This document shows positions 45,715 to 52,949 of a stretch of 64,000 nucleotides of DNA, piece after piece. The notes below the pieces were generated by a model. That model was not told where the DNA came from and ran no database searches. It saw nothing but the letters and a program-made list of their open reading frames with translations. Source of the DNA: Salinisphaera sp. G21_0 (GTDB taxonomy: Bacteria > Pseudomonadota > Gammaproteobacteria > Pseudomonadales > Endozoicomonadaceae). A program made the position numbers and the translations under genes. The stretch is taken from the NCBI RefSeq assembly GCF_017744115.1, contig NZ_JAGHQW010000009.1:79731-143730 (forward strand). The letters run 5' to 3'. Each line of letters starts with the position of its first letter. The stretch's first letter is position 1.

Positions 45715-46080
45715 ATAAAGCCATGGGCTATGCCCTGAACCAATGGTCAAAACTGGTCGTGTACTGTGAAGATGGCGACCTGAATATCAGCAATGCAGCG
45801 GCGGAAAATGCTATTCGCCCCTTTACTCTTGGTCGCAAGAACTGGCTTTTTGCTGATACACCAAAAGGTGCCAGACCAGCGCCATCTTTTACAGCCTGAT
45901 CGAAAGTGCAAAATCCAATGGCCTGGAGCCTTTTGAATACCTGAACCACATTTTAAAAGAGCTGCCTTATGCGGAAACGGTTGAGAAACTGGAGCAGCTT
46001 CTACCCTGGGCAGTGAAGGCATCTCAAGAATAAGCTGATCTGGTAGGGTTGGCTATTACGCTGGTTAAATTGGCGCTTAC
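45715..46080 (+). mobile_element. IS66-family 3' fragment
   Basis: The last part of tnpC ([45 protein letters not shown]) with a frameshift near 45870, followed by LPYAETVEKLEQLLPWAVKA and the right terminal repeat ending gttaaattggcgcttac at 46080. The left side is cut at the hsdM junction. Confidence 0.85.
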
Positions 46081-46231
46081 CAAAGAAAAGCTGGGAAAAG
46101 TCGCTTTGAAGACCAAAGATGAGTTCACAGGTTTTGTTCGTAGCAAGATGCGAGCACTACAAAAAATGCCTGAAGTGGTGCAAGGTTTTTTCAGGTTGCA
46201 TGACGCCAGCTATGCTTGCAGTCAATGTTAA
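46081..46231 (+). pseudogene. Short unidentified C-terminal gene fragment
   Basis: A frame that begins within the IS66 end and reads KEKLGKVALKTKDEFTGFVR, then KMRALQKMPEVVQGFFRLHD, before stopping. It looks like the tail of a larger protein, possibly a transposase, cut by the IS66 fragment. No family is assigned. Confidence 0.3.
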
Positions 46232-46278
46232 CTATAATGGCTGGAAATCGGTAATAACAGGCGGGAGCTGCGGCTATT

Positions 46279-47334
46279 ATGGATGAAATCAAGTTTGGTG
46301 TTCAGTCGGCACTTTCACATTCATGGCACAGACATTCAGACTCCTTGATGCCAGTCAGGGCCGCAAAATCGCTTGTTAATGGCATCAAGGCAAGTTTTGG
46401 TGGTTATTCTGTCAGCGTTTTGCGTTCTATCACCACAAAGTTGATGAAAGAACACCCTGATGCATGGTTTACTAAAGCACTCCACGAACCATTAAGTGCT
46501 TATAACATTAACATCCCGCTAGCCTGCGAGAGATCAACTTGCTATGTTGTCAACAAGATAAAACAGCTGCATGAAAAAGGGCGAAGTTTACAGGTTAAAC
46601 TCGTTTTCAAGCAGGATGGTTCTATCGTTCAAATTCCCATGTATAACTCTGATAATTCCTGGTTACCAAAAAACCTTAATGGTCGAGTCTGCCGCTCTGA
46701 TAATGACACCATAGCTCCTGGAGAAAAAATAGTCTGCCGACATATTGCCTGGGCTTATGCCAAAAATGTATTCGGCCGGGGCAAAGATAGTTTTAAAAGA
46801 ATAAATACCTCAGAAAAAATGCAGTCAACCTTTGCAAATACATCTAATCATCCAAACGAATCTGTAGAGAATTATCGATATGGATTATTTGCTGATGGAT
46901 ATTATTTCCTTGAGGGAAAGTTTTCAGAGGCCATTACAGGGCTGGTAAAAAAGTATTGGAAAATGTCGGCTGGCGACGAAAAGAACTTTTATTTTCGTTC
47001 ACGCGACGATGGAGCAATTGACCACTCAATGGCCTTGAGATTAAAGAAGCAGGATGGATGCATGAAGGTTATTTTTTATGACCCTAACGCTACACTTATG
47101 CACAGAACAATCCTTCTCTCGGAACCAGATTTGGCTGCACACATTACTGGTGAAGATCTTCAAGCCAGCTTCCTCTCTCATGGAGCACTTATTAATATTG
47201 ATGATTATAAGAAATTTTCTAACGAATGTGATGTGCAGTGCTTTGGTGCCTCACCCAATGTGATGAGTCATCATATACAAATAGCACCCGGGCATTATCC
47301 CGAGATAGCACGCTGGCAATTGCTTGCCCTGTGA
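46279..47334 (+). CDS. ShET2/EspL-like cysteine protease without repeat tail (copy 3)
   Basis: A 351-residue protein related to the N-terminal domain of the genes at 21658 and 25141 but much diverged. Conserved points are C153 in KIVCRHIAWAYAKN, the GLFADGYYF motif, H249 in IDHSMALRLK and D268 in VIFYDPNAT, giving the same Cys-His-Asp order with similar spacings (96 and 19). The ankyrin-like tail is missing and the protein ends soon after the domain. By analogy with EspL it would be a secreted protease; untested. It stands between an IS66 fragment and a palindromic repeat. Confidence 0.68.
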   Translation: MDEIKFGVQSALSHSWHRHSDSLMPVRAAKSLVNGIKASFGGYSVSVLRSITTKLMKEHPDAWFTKALHEPLSAYNINIPLACERSTCYVVNKIKQLHEKGRSLQVKLVFKQDGSIVQIPMYNSDNSWLPKNLNGRVCRSDNDTIAPGEKIVCRHIAWAYAKNVFGRGKDSFKRINTSEKMQSTFANTSNHPNESVENYRYGLFADGYYFLEGKFSEAITGLVKKYWKMSAGDEKNFYFRSRDDGAIDHSMALRLKKQDGCMKVIFYDPNATLMHRTILLSEPDLAAHITGEDLQASFLSHGALINIDDYKKFSNECDVQCFGASPNVMSHHIQIAPGHYPEIARWQLLAL

Positions 47335-47437
47335 GATCACCCTGTAGCAAATGGATCATGGTTAATTAATAAAAAGGGATAACATCTATTGGATTAAATA
47401 GATCTTGATAATGGGCGAAGTCTTCAGGTTCAACCTG

Positions 47438-47599
47438 GGAGGCTGTCCGAGAATAGACTGCCCTACTGCGGTGGCAGCAAATTGGTCTAAAAAGTCGGAA
47501 ATTTTTAGCAAATAGAACCACTATTCACTAAAAATTTCCGACTTTTTATCCTCAATTTTCTGCCATCCTCGCTACGGGCGCTATTCTCGGTCAGCCTCC
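47438..47599 (+). repeat. Palindromic repeat family 1, copy B
   Basis: 162 bases with ends ggaggctgtccgagaatag and ctattctcggtcagcctcc. Arms of about 50 bases are nearly identical to copy C, while the central 20-bp stem (47489-47508 with 47528-47547) is identical to copy A and different from copy C. The tip is aatag-aacca-ctatt. Confidence 0.92.
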
Positions 47600-48449
47600 T
47601 AGTGGGTAGGGAACGTGCTCCTGTAAACAGGTTGCCGTTTCCCCCCCCTCCGAACCGTGCGTGCAACTTTCACTGCACACGGCTCTCTATGCTGTTACGG
47701 GGACTGTACCTGTTGTCTGGCAGCTTGCCAGCATGCAGCAGGTCATGGCATTCAACACAGAGTACGAGAGTTTTGCGATTTCTCGCTATCATGAGTCTTT
47801 GCCATGTCTTTGTAGTCTCAAGTCCCTCTAATTTTCGTTGTGTTCTTCCGGAAAGCATATTCACTATCCATTACCGTCGAAAATTAAAGATCACACAACA
47901 CTGCCTCCCTTCCCCCTTCTCCCTTTCGGCTTTCACTCGCATCACTGCTTGCTTATACCGTCCGGATAGGCCTGATTGTTTACCGACTGCCAGTACCATT
48001 ACAGCCTGACATTGGGTACTACGGAGACTCTGTCGCCATACAGGTCAATGACCAGCTTAGGCGATCCCATGTTTCCAGTGCATAAGAGATGCTATGCTCT
48101 TAGGTTCCCTGTCCGTCATTTAACCTGCTTTGATCTCAGGTGGCCCGACCCTGCTGGTTGAGATTTGCATTCGCTGACCCCAGCGTCACAGAGGTCTCTC
48201 AAAGGTCGGCGCAACTCAGTAGCAATCATGGGCTGCGGGTGCGGTGAAACGCCATGACCAGGGTTTAAACAGTATGGTCTTAACCATAGGCACATTACCT
48301 TGACCGGCATCGTTCGGATTGCTCCCCTTTGCTCAGCCTTTTCTGTAGATGCTATGTTCAGCACTCCTTTTCAGGATTTCAGCCTGTTACCAAGCGTACC
48401 TAACTACAGTAACGTGAGTTCGATGCAAGAAAAGACAAGGGAACCCCAC
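47600..48449 (-). mobile_element. Group II intron, internally deleted
   Basis: On the minus strand the 3' part contains a domain V hairpin (gagccgtgtgcagtgaaag then ttgcacgcacggttc, about 47652-47686) followed by a domain VI-like hairpin and an end at about 47600. The 5' part, to about 48449, has domain-I-like sequence including a ggcgacagagtctccgtagt segment typical of bacterial group II introns. Between them only the last 65 codons of the maturase remain, so most of the protein gene is deleted. The 3' end abuts palindromic repeat copy B exactly. The 5' boundary (GTGGG) is tentative. Confidence 0.65.
47670..47864 (-). pseudogene. Group II intron maturase, C-terminal HNH fragment
   Basis: About 64 residues matching the HNH end of intron-encoded reverse transcriptases: TWQRLMIARNRKTLVLCVEC then HDLLHAGKL. 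The reverse transcriptase and maturase domains are missing. The stop codon lies within domain V, as in complete introns. Confidence 0.75.
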
Positions 48450-48458
48450 TGGTTTAAC

Positions 48459-49008
48459 GTAAGCGCCAAAATAACCCACGTCCTACCCTGCTCAGATTTG
48501 ATCAAGGATCATAAAGCCTCTGATCAGGCTCCAATGACCAATCCAGAAACCACTAAAGAACAATGGCTGCAACGAATCGAAGCCTGGCATGACTCCGGGC
48601 TGAGCCAAAAGGCCTGGTGCCGACAAAATGGCGTCAGGCCATCACAGTTTGGTTATTGGAAAAAGAAACTGTGGACCATGAATCAACCTGTCATGCGCCC
48701 GTCGTCCACTTTGCCTGAGTCCGGGAAGAGCTGGACATCATTCCAGCCCGGTGCCCCCTTTACTCTTGGTCGCAAGAACTGGCTTTTTGCTGATACACCC
48801 AAAGGTGCCAGCGCCATCTTTTACAGCCTGATCGAAAGTGCAAAAGCCAATGGCCTGGAGCCTTTCGAATACCTGAACCACACTTTAAAAGAGCTGCCTT
48901 ATGGGGGGTTGAGAAACTGGAGCAGCTTCTACCCTGGGCAGTGAAGGCATCTCAAGAATAAGCTGATCTGGTAGGGTTGGCTATTACGCTGGTTAAATTG
49001 GTGCTTAC
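48459..49008 (+). mobile_element. IS66-family deletion derivative with both ends
   Basis: Left end gtaagcgccaaaataacc at 48459 and right end complementary to it at 48991-49008. Inside, one frame (48534-48944) joins the IS66 TnpA start (TKEQWLQRIEAWHDSGLSQK, WCRQNGVRPSQFGYWKKKLW) to a few codons of TnpC (SGKSW, from the REELD region) and then to the TnpC end (TLGRKNWLFADTPKGASAIF). At least two deletions removed tnpB and most of tnpC. The 8-bp flanks do not match, so no target duplication is left. Confidence 0.85.
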
Positions 49009-49199
49009 ACAATAAAAATAACAGTCAGGCAAAACGGTTCATCCGACAATCCTTACAGCGTTGCAAAATCCGAAGCATGCCTGCCTTTTTCTTACTGGTC
49101 CATTCTTGAATTATCAACTTGTCGGTGTTTTATTTAATGGTCTAAGTTTCTTTGGGTTATAAAAAAAATATTTCAATTGCATATAAAGGTTATATTGAT

Positions 49200-49523
49200 A
49201 TGAACACTGCAACAACCAAACAATCCGTTCCAACAAGTCAAACCGTTATAACAAGTCAACCCGTTCCAACAAGCCAACACATTCTGCAAAAAGTAAGTGT
49301 AAGCCGTGTCAAAAAGGCCGGTAACTGCTTTGCCAATACCGGCGGTGGAGTATTTTGTGGCTGGGTGTGTGCAATGTATTGGGGCGCTAGCTACACTGCA
49401 CCCATACTTACCGGGGCACTTGTCGGCTGCTTAGCTACCAGTGGCTCCGAAACAATAACAAAAATTTATAACAGAGTCATAACTTCAAAAAACCCGGCCG
49501 AGCAAGCACCTGAAACTGTTTGA
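49200..49523 (+). CDS. Small protein with glycine-rich membrane segment
   Basis: A 107-residue protein, not recognised. It starts at the ATG 49200 behind aaagg. The N-terminal 35 residues are Thr/Gln/Ser-rich with TSQxVxTSQ repeats. A hydrophobic central part (GGGVFCGWVCAMYWG, then APILTGALVGCLATSG) could form a glycine-zipper hairpin in a membrane. It might be a small toxin, a holin-like protein or an effector; nothing decides. Confidence 0.5.
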   Translation: MNTATTKQSVPTSQTVITSQPVPTSQHILQKVSVSRVKKAGNCFANTGGGVFCGWVCAMYWGASYTAPILTGALVGCLATSGSETITKIYNRVITSKNPAEQAPETV

Positions 49524-49537
49524 ACATTTGTCATGGG

Positions 49538-50290
49538 TTATTGCACCGGTTGACCGGTATGGAGTTCCAGGCCGCCTGACACCGGCAGGTTAACGCCATT
49601 GCAGGAGCGGGAGGCATCGGAGGCGAGGAAGTACATGGCCTCGGCCACCTCTTGCGGGGTGCAGATGCGTCCCAGGGGGGTAGCCTGGTTAAACTGATCG
49701 ACGACATCGGTCGGGTTGGCCAGAAACATCGGCGTTGCACAGGCAGAAGGACAGACATTATTCACCCGGATATTGTACTTGCCATAATCCAGGGCCATAG
49801 CCCTGGTCAGGTTGACCACCGCTCCTTTTGCCGCATTATAAGCGGCCATGTTGTAGTCACCGTTCAGTCCGGACACCGAAGCGGTATTGACGATAGTACC
49901 ACCGCCGTTGGCAATCATGGATGGGACAAAGTATTTGCTGGTCAGGAAAATTGATTTCACATCCACAGCGAACAGCGTGTCCCAGTCCTCCTCGGAGGTA
50001 TTGTGCAATTCACCACCGCGCCAGATGCCCGCATTATTGATAATACTGTCGATGCCACCGAGGGAGGCCATGGTCTGCTCATGCAGCGCCTTGACGGATG
50101 CGCTGTCTGAAACATCACAAGGATGAAAATGAATATTCTGTAAACCTTCCTCCAGAAGCTCAGTACAACGGGCACGACCTTCGGTGTCGTTCAAGTCCGC
50201 CATCATGACGATCCAGCCACGGTCGGCAAACAGGTGGGAGGCGCTTAATCCCATACCAGACGCTGCACCGGTAATCAGTACTCGCTTCAT
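49538..50290 (-). CDS. Short-chain dehydrogenase/reductase
   Basis: A 250-residue classical SDR. It has the NAD(P)-binding TGAASGMGLS at the start, NNAG at about residue 88, the active-site Ser in NTASVSGLNG and YNAAK with the catalytic Tyr and Lys. Asp after the second strand (MMADLND) favours NAD over NADP. The C-terminal part (SCNGVNLPVSGGLELHTGQP) is normal. Substrate is unknown. It is a single gene with palindromic repeat copy C upstream of its start. Confidence 0.9.
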   Translation of the reverse strand: MKRVLITGAASGMGLSASHLFADRGWIVMMADLNDTEGRARCTELLEEGLQNIHFHPCDVSDSASVKALHEQTMASLGGIDSIINNAGIWRGGELHNTSEEDWDTLFAVDVKSIFLTSKYFVPSMIANGGGTIVNTASVSGLNGDYNMAAYNAAKGAVVNLTRAMALDYGKYNIRVNNVCPSACATPMFLANPTDVVDQFNQATPLGRICTPQEVAEAMYFLASDASRSCNGVNLPVSGGLELHTGQPVQ

Positions 50291-50333
50291 AGTTTGGCAG
50301 CCGCATCAATAACTTTGTGTGAATGGATCTGAG

Positions 50334-50501
50334 CTAGGAGGCTGTCCGAGAATAGACTGCCCTACTGCGGTGGCAGCAAATTGGTCTAAAAATTCCGTTT
50401 TGTTCGGTAAATAGCCCCGCTATTCACCTCACAAAACGGAATTTTTATCCTCAATTTTCTGCCATCCTCGCTACGGGCGCTATTCTCGGACAGCCTCCTA
50501 G
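50334..50501 (+). repeat. Palindromic repeat family 1, copy C with different central stem
   Basis: 168 bases with a perfect 22-bp terminal inverted repeat (starts ctaggaggctgtccgag, ends with its complement). Arms match copy B, but the centre is a different perfect 16-bp stem (aaaaattccgttttgt at 50388-50403 with its complement at 50431-50446) and the tip is aatag-ccccg-ctatt. It lies between the divergent SDR and homeodomain genes. Confidence 0.92.
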
Positions 50502-50540
50502 TGTCACCTTGAATACAGAAAAAACTTTTACAGCTCATTA

Positions 50541-50599
50541 GATTTTTTGACGCACGCGTCTAGTATGGTTCTACCTACAACAACAAATTGGCTGATGTT
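50541..50599 (+). promoter_or_regulatory. Conserved leader upstream of homeodomain gene 1
   Basis: The stretch gattttttgac then gcgtctagta and aaattggctgatgttatgg resembles the leader of gene 2 (51735-51783), so the duplicated unit carried its own upstream region. No normal ribosome binding site and no clear -10/-35 pair is visible. Confidence 0.4.
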
Positions 50600-51682
50600 A
50601 TGGATCCAGCAGCGTTCTCTAGAAAAACACCTGACATGTTGTCTAATGTAGTTAGCTCATCCGGAACTGTTGACACTCGTACTGCCAGTGCACCAGAAGT
50701 CAGAAATACGGCAGTTTATGGCAGGTTTTCCATAGCACGAACTACTGATGTGCAGCCAGTCCATTGCGTGGATAGTGTAATACCTATGGTGTCACAGTTA
50801 AGGGAGCTTTCCCCTCCGTACATGTTTGGTTGCGGAGTTTCAAGTGTCGATCATATACCAAGGAATTTGTCCCTGTATACTCATTATGCCATGGCCCCGG
50901 CGCTTGACCATTATTACCTGGGAGAGCAGGCAGGATTTGATATGAGTTCTGTTTACCGTCCCCGGCCACCTTATCGGACTGCTACTTCCACCCAGGTAGT
51001 GGCTATGGGTGGGGAGCCTGGTCCGTCAGTTTCTGCTGATACGATAAAGAGCAAAGCTGATACGTTAATGAGCAAAGCTGATACGATAAAGAGCAAAGCT
51101 GATACGAGCGAAATGGATGCCCAGCCAGTAGAACCTGAGTTTCATGCACGTAGATTGCGGACCACCTTTCAGGATTGGCAACTTCAGAGACTTAATACTG
51201 CTTTTCAACGCAACAAGTATTTAACCACGTTTCAAAAGGCTACATTGGCTTTGAAGTTGGGTGTAAAAGAATCACAGGTACAAACATGGTTTCAGAATAA
51301 AAGATCGGCCATCAAAAAGCAGGCCTCTTCGGTCATAAAAAGCTCTCGATCTGGCAGGGCATCGAAAGCAGCTGCTTCCCAGGCCCTTTCGACGAAGCAG
51401 CCAGTGTCTTCAGTATCACGGCAGGAAGTTAGTGCTCAGCATAGATATGCATTATTTCGCGAGAGTAAAGTAATCAGCACGGCTATGGCTCAATCACCAG
51501 ATGAAGCGTTGCAGATAATATCAGCGAATCTCAAAGATACTCCTCAGGCACAATCTTCTCTTTCAGTTGCTGACTATAGTCAATCCGGTTGTCCCGGGCC
51601 CGGACTTCCTGCAACTACTCCAGGGATTGAATTAACTGATGCTGATGATGAGTCAGATTCTTCCACCTCAACTGAAACATGA
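50600..51682 (+). CDS. Homeodomain protein 1 (eukaryotic-type homeobox in a bacterial gene)
   Basis: A 360-residue protein. Residues about 183-242 form a full-length gap-free homeodomain: R5, F8, L16, F20, Y25, V45, W48, F49, Q50, N51 and R53 of homeodomain numbering are all in place (QVQTWFQNKRSAIKK; W at residue 230, N51 at 233), with basic ends fit for nuclear import. A low-complexity stretch of three 7-residue ADTIKSK repeats lies just before it. The N-terminal 180 residues and the C-terminal 120 are Ser/Pro-rich, and parts are shared with gene 2. There are no introns. Homeodomains bind TAAT-like DNA in eukaryotes. A role in the host nucleus is inferred. Confidence 0.88.
   Translation: MDPAAFSRKTPDMLSNVVSSSGTVDTRTASAPEVRNTAVYGRFSIARTTDVQPVHCVDSVIPMVSQLRELSPPYMFGCGVSSVDHIPRNLSLYTHYAMAPALDHYYLGEQAGFDMSSVYRPRPPYRTATSTQVVAMGGEPGPSVSADTIKSKADTLMSKADTIKSKADTSEMDAQPVEPEFHARRLRTTFQDWQLQRLNTAFQRNKYLTTFQKATLALKLGVKESQVQTWFQNKRSAIKKQASSVIKSSRSGRASKAAASQALSTKQPVSSVSRQEVSAQHRYALFRESKVISTAMAQSPDEALQIISANLKDTPQAQSSLSVADYSQSGCPGPGLPATTPGIELTDADDESDSSTSTET
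51038..51100 (+). repeat. Three 21-bp tandem repeats in homeodomain gene 1
   Basis: Unit gatacgataaagagcaaagct repeated three times (51038, 51059, 51080), encoding ADTIKSK-type heptads before the homeodomain. Gene 2 keeps only one related block (QADTSES). Confidence 0.9.
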
Positions 51683-51734
51683 GCTGGCAACTAAACGTCA
51701 ACAGGCTTTACAGAATAACTTCTACCTGTTGACT

Positions 51735-51783
51735 GGATTTTTTGATTCTTGTGTCTATTACCTATAACTAACTGGCTGATTTC
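51735..51783 (+). promoter_or_regulatory. Conserved leader upstream of homeodomain gene 2
   Basis: ggattttttgattcttgtgt followed by ctattacctataactaact and ggctgatttc, just before ATG 51784, parallels the leader of gene 1. A TTGACT at 51729 could serve as a -35 box. Again there is no clear ribosome site. Confidence 0.4.
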
Positions 51784-52809
51784 ATGGACCCTGCATTGCT
51801 TTCCCCCGACCAATCTTGCACACCGTTGCCTGGCGCAGTTGGCGCATCTAAAAATGCTCACCCTCGTTCAGCCTCTGGAACAAAACCTGAAAATGTGACT
51901 TTCTGCGGCAGGTTTGCTGCAGCCCATCCGGATACTGAGCCAGTTTATTCCGGGCACGAACCAGTTTGTTCTGCGGATGAATTATTACCCTGGACGTCAC
52001 AGGCAAGGGACTTTTTTCTGCCGGATAGATTTGGCATGGAGGTTGCCAGTATTGGTAATGTGTCAAGGAATATTCCCCTGTTTGACCAGCCTGCCATGGC
52101 ATCAGCTCTTCCCCCTTATCACAATAGGCATCAGGGACTGGCTGGGCCTGGTATGAGTTCTGGTCCCGGGCCTTCTGACCGGGCGGTTATTTCCACCAGA
52201 ACAGAGGATGATCTGGCAGGAAGTTGCCAATCAGCTCCTTCAGGGGAGATAACAAGCCAAGCTGATACGAGTGAATCACATCCCCAGCAGGCAAGCACGG
52301 CACTTGCAGCACCCAGAAAACGATTATATGTGCCTGAATGGAAAGCTAAACAACTTGATAAGGTATTTCAACGCAGGGCTTATGTCACAATCCAGGAACG
52401 AGCTTTTCTGGCGGCAGAGCTGGGTATGACAGAAGAGGAGGTTCGAGTATGGTTTCAAAATAAAAGAACGAGTATTAAAAGGCGATGTTTGTCGGATAGT
52501 ATAAAAAACAGCGCTCAAAATATGATGTCGTCAAGAGCGGTTTCACGGGTCTTGGGGGATCAACAGCAAAGTGTTTCATTGCCCTGGCATGGGATTGGTG
52601 AGAATCAGGAATATAAATTAATTTGTGAGAGGTATGTAATCACCAGTACTGTGGCTAGATCACCAGTTGCAGCGCTGCAAGAGATGTTAGTAGACATCGA
52701 AAGAAATCCCACGGTACGATTTTCCCGTTCAGTCGCTAATTACTGCCAATCCAGACTTTCTCAACCTGAACCCTCTGCAACGAGTTCAAATACTGCTCCG
52801 GGGGAATGA
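51784..52809 (+). CDS. Homeodomain protein 2 (paralogue of protein 1)
   Basis: A 341-residue paralogue lying 101 bases after gene 1. The homeodomain is at about residues 176-235 with R5, L16, F20, Y25, V45, W48, F49, Q50, N51 and R53 conserved (EVRVWFQNKRTSIKRR; W at residue 223, N51 at 226); position 8 is Val instead of Phe. Outside the domain, shared landmarks with protein 1 include MDPA at the start, a RFG/FGxxVxS block, SRNIPLF/PRNLSLY, and a C-terminal YVITSTVARSP/KVISTAMAQSP block, so the whole gene was duplicated and then diverged strongly. Host-nuclear action is inferred, and secretion has no direct evidence. Confidence 0.87.
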   Translation: MDPALLSPDQSCTPLPGAVGASKNAHPRSASGTKPENVTFCGRFAAAHPDTEPVYSGHEPVCSADELLPWTSQARDFFLPDRFGMEVASIGNVSRNIPLFDQPAMASALPPYHNRHQGLAGPGMSSGPGPSDRAVISTRTEDDLAGSCQSAPSGEITSQADTSESHPQQASTALAAPRKRLYVPEWKAKQLDKVFQRRAYVTIQERAFLAAELGMTEEEVRVWFQNKRTSIKRRCLSDSIKNSAQNMMSSRAVSRVLGDQQQSVSLPWHGIGENQEYKLICERYVITSTVARSPVAALQEMLVDIERNPTVRFSRSVANYCQSRLSQPEPSATSSNTAPGE

Positions 52810-52949
52810 ATAAGGTTGGTAATAAGCCATCTGTCGGCTTATCCATGACTGGCGACTGCAAAGGGAGCACCTGATTGCTGATAGCCATCTGACCTTTCTC
52901 ACTGAATCAAGGTAAGATAGCACTATCTTCATTTTTCACAATCTTCACA

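Noticed and set aside
47602..48161. Plus-strand frames of 135 and 61 residues, one containing ALRFPVRHLTCFDLRWPDP
   Set aside because: They lie antisense to the group II intron RNA domains and are best explained as frames through structured intron sequence.
48451..49016. 8-bp target-site duplication around the complete-ended IS66 derivative
   Set aside because: The flanks ggtttaac and acaataaa do not match.
52860..52949. LexA box upstream of polB
   Set aside because: Looked for a CTGT-N8-ACAG site as in E. coli and saw none.
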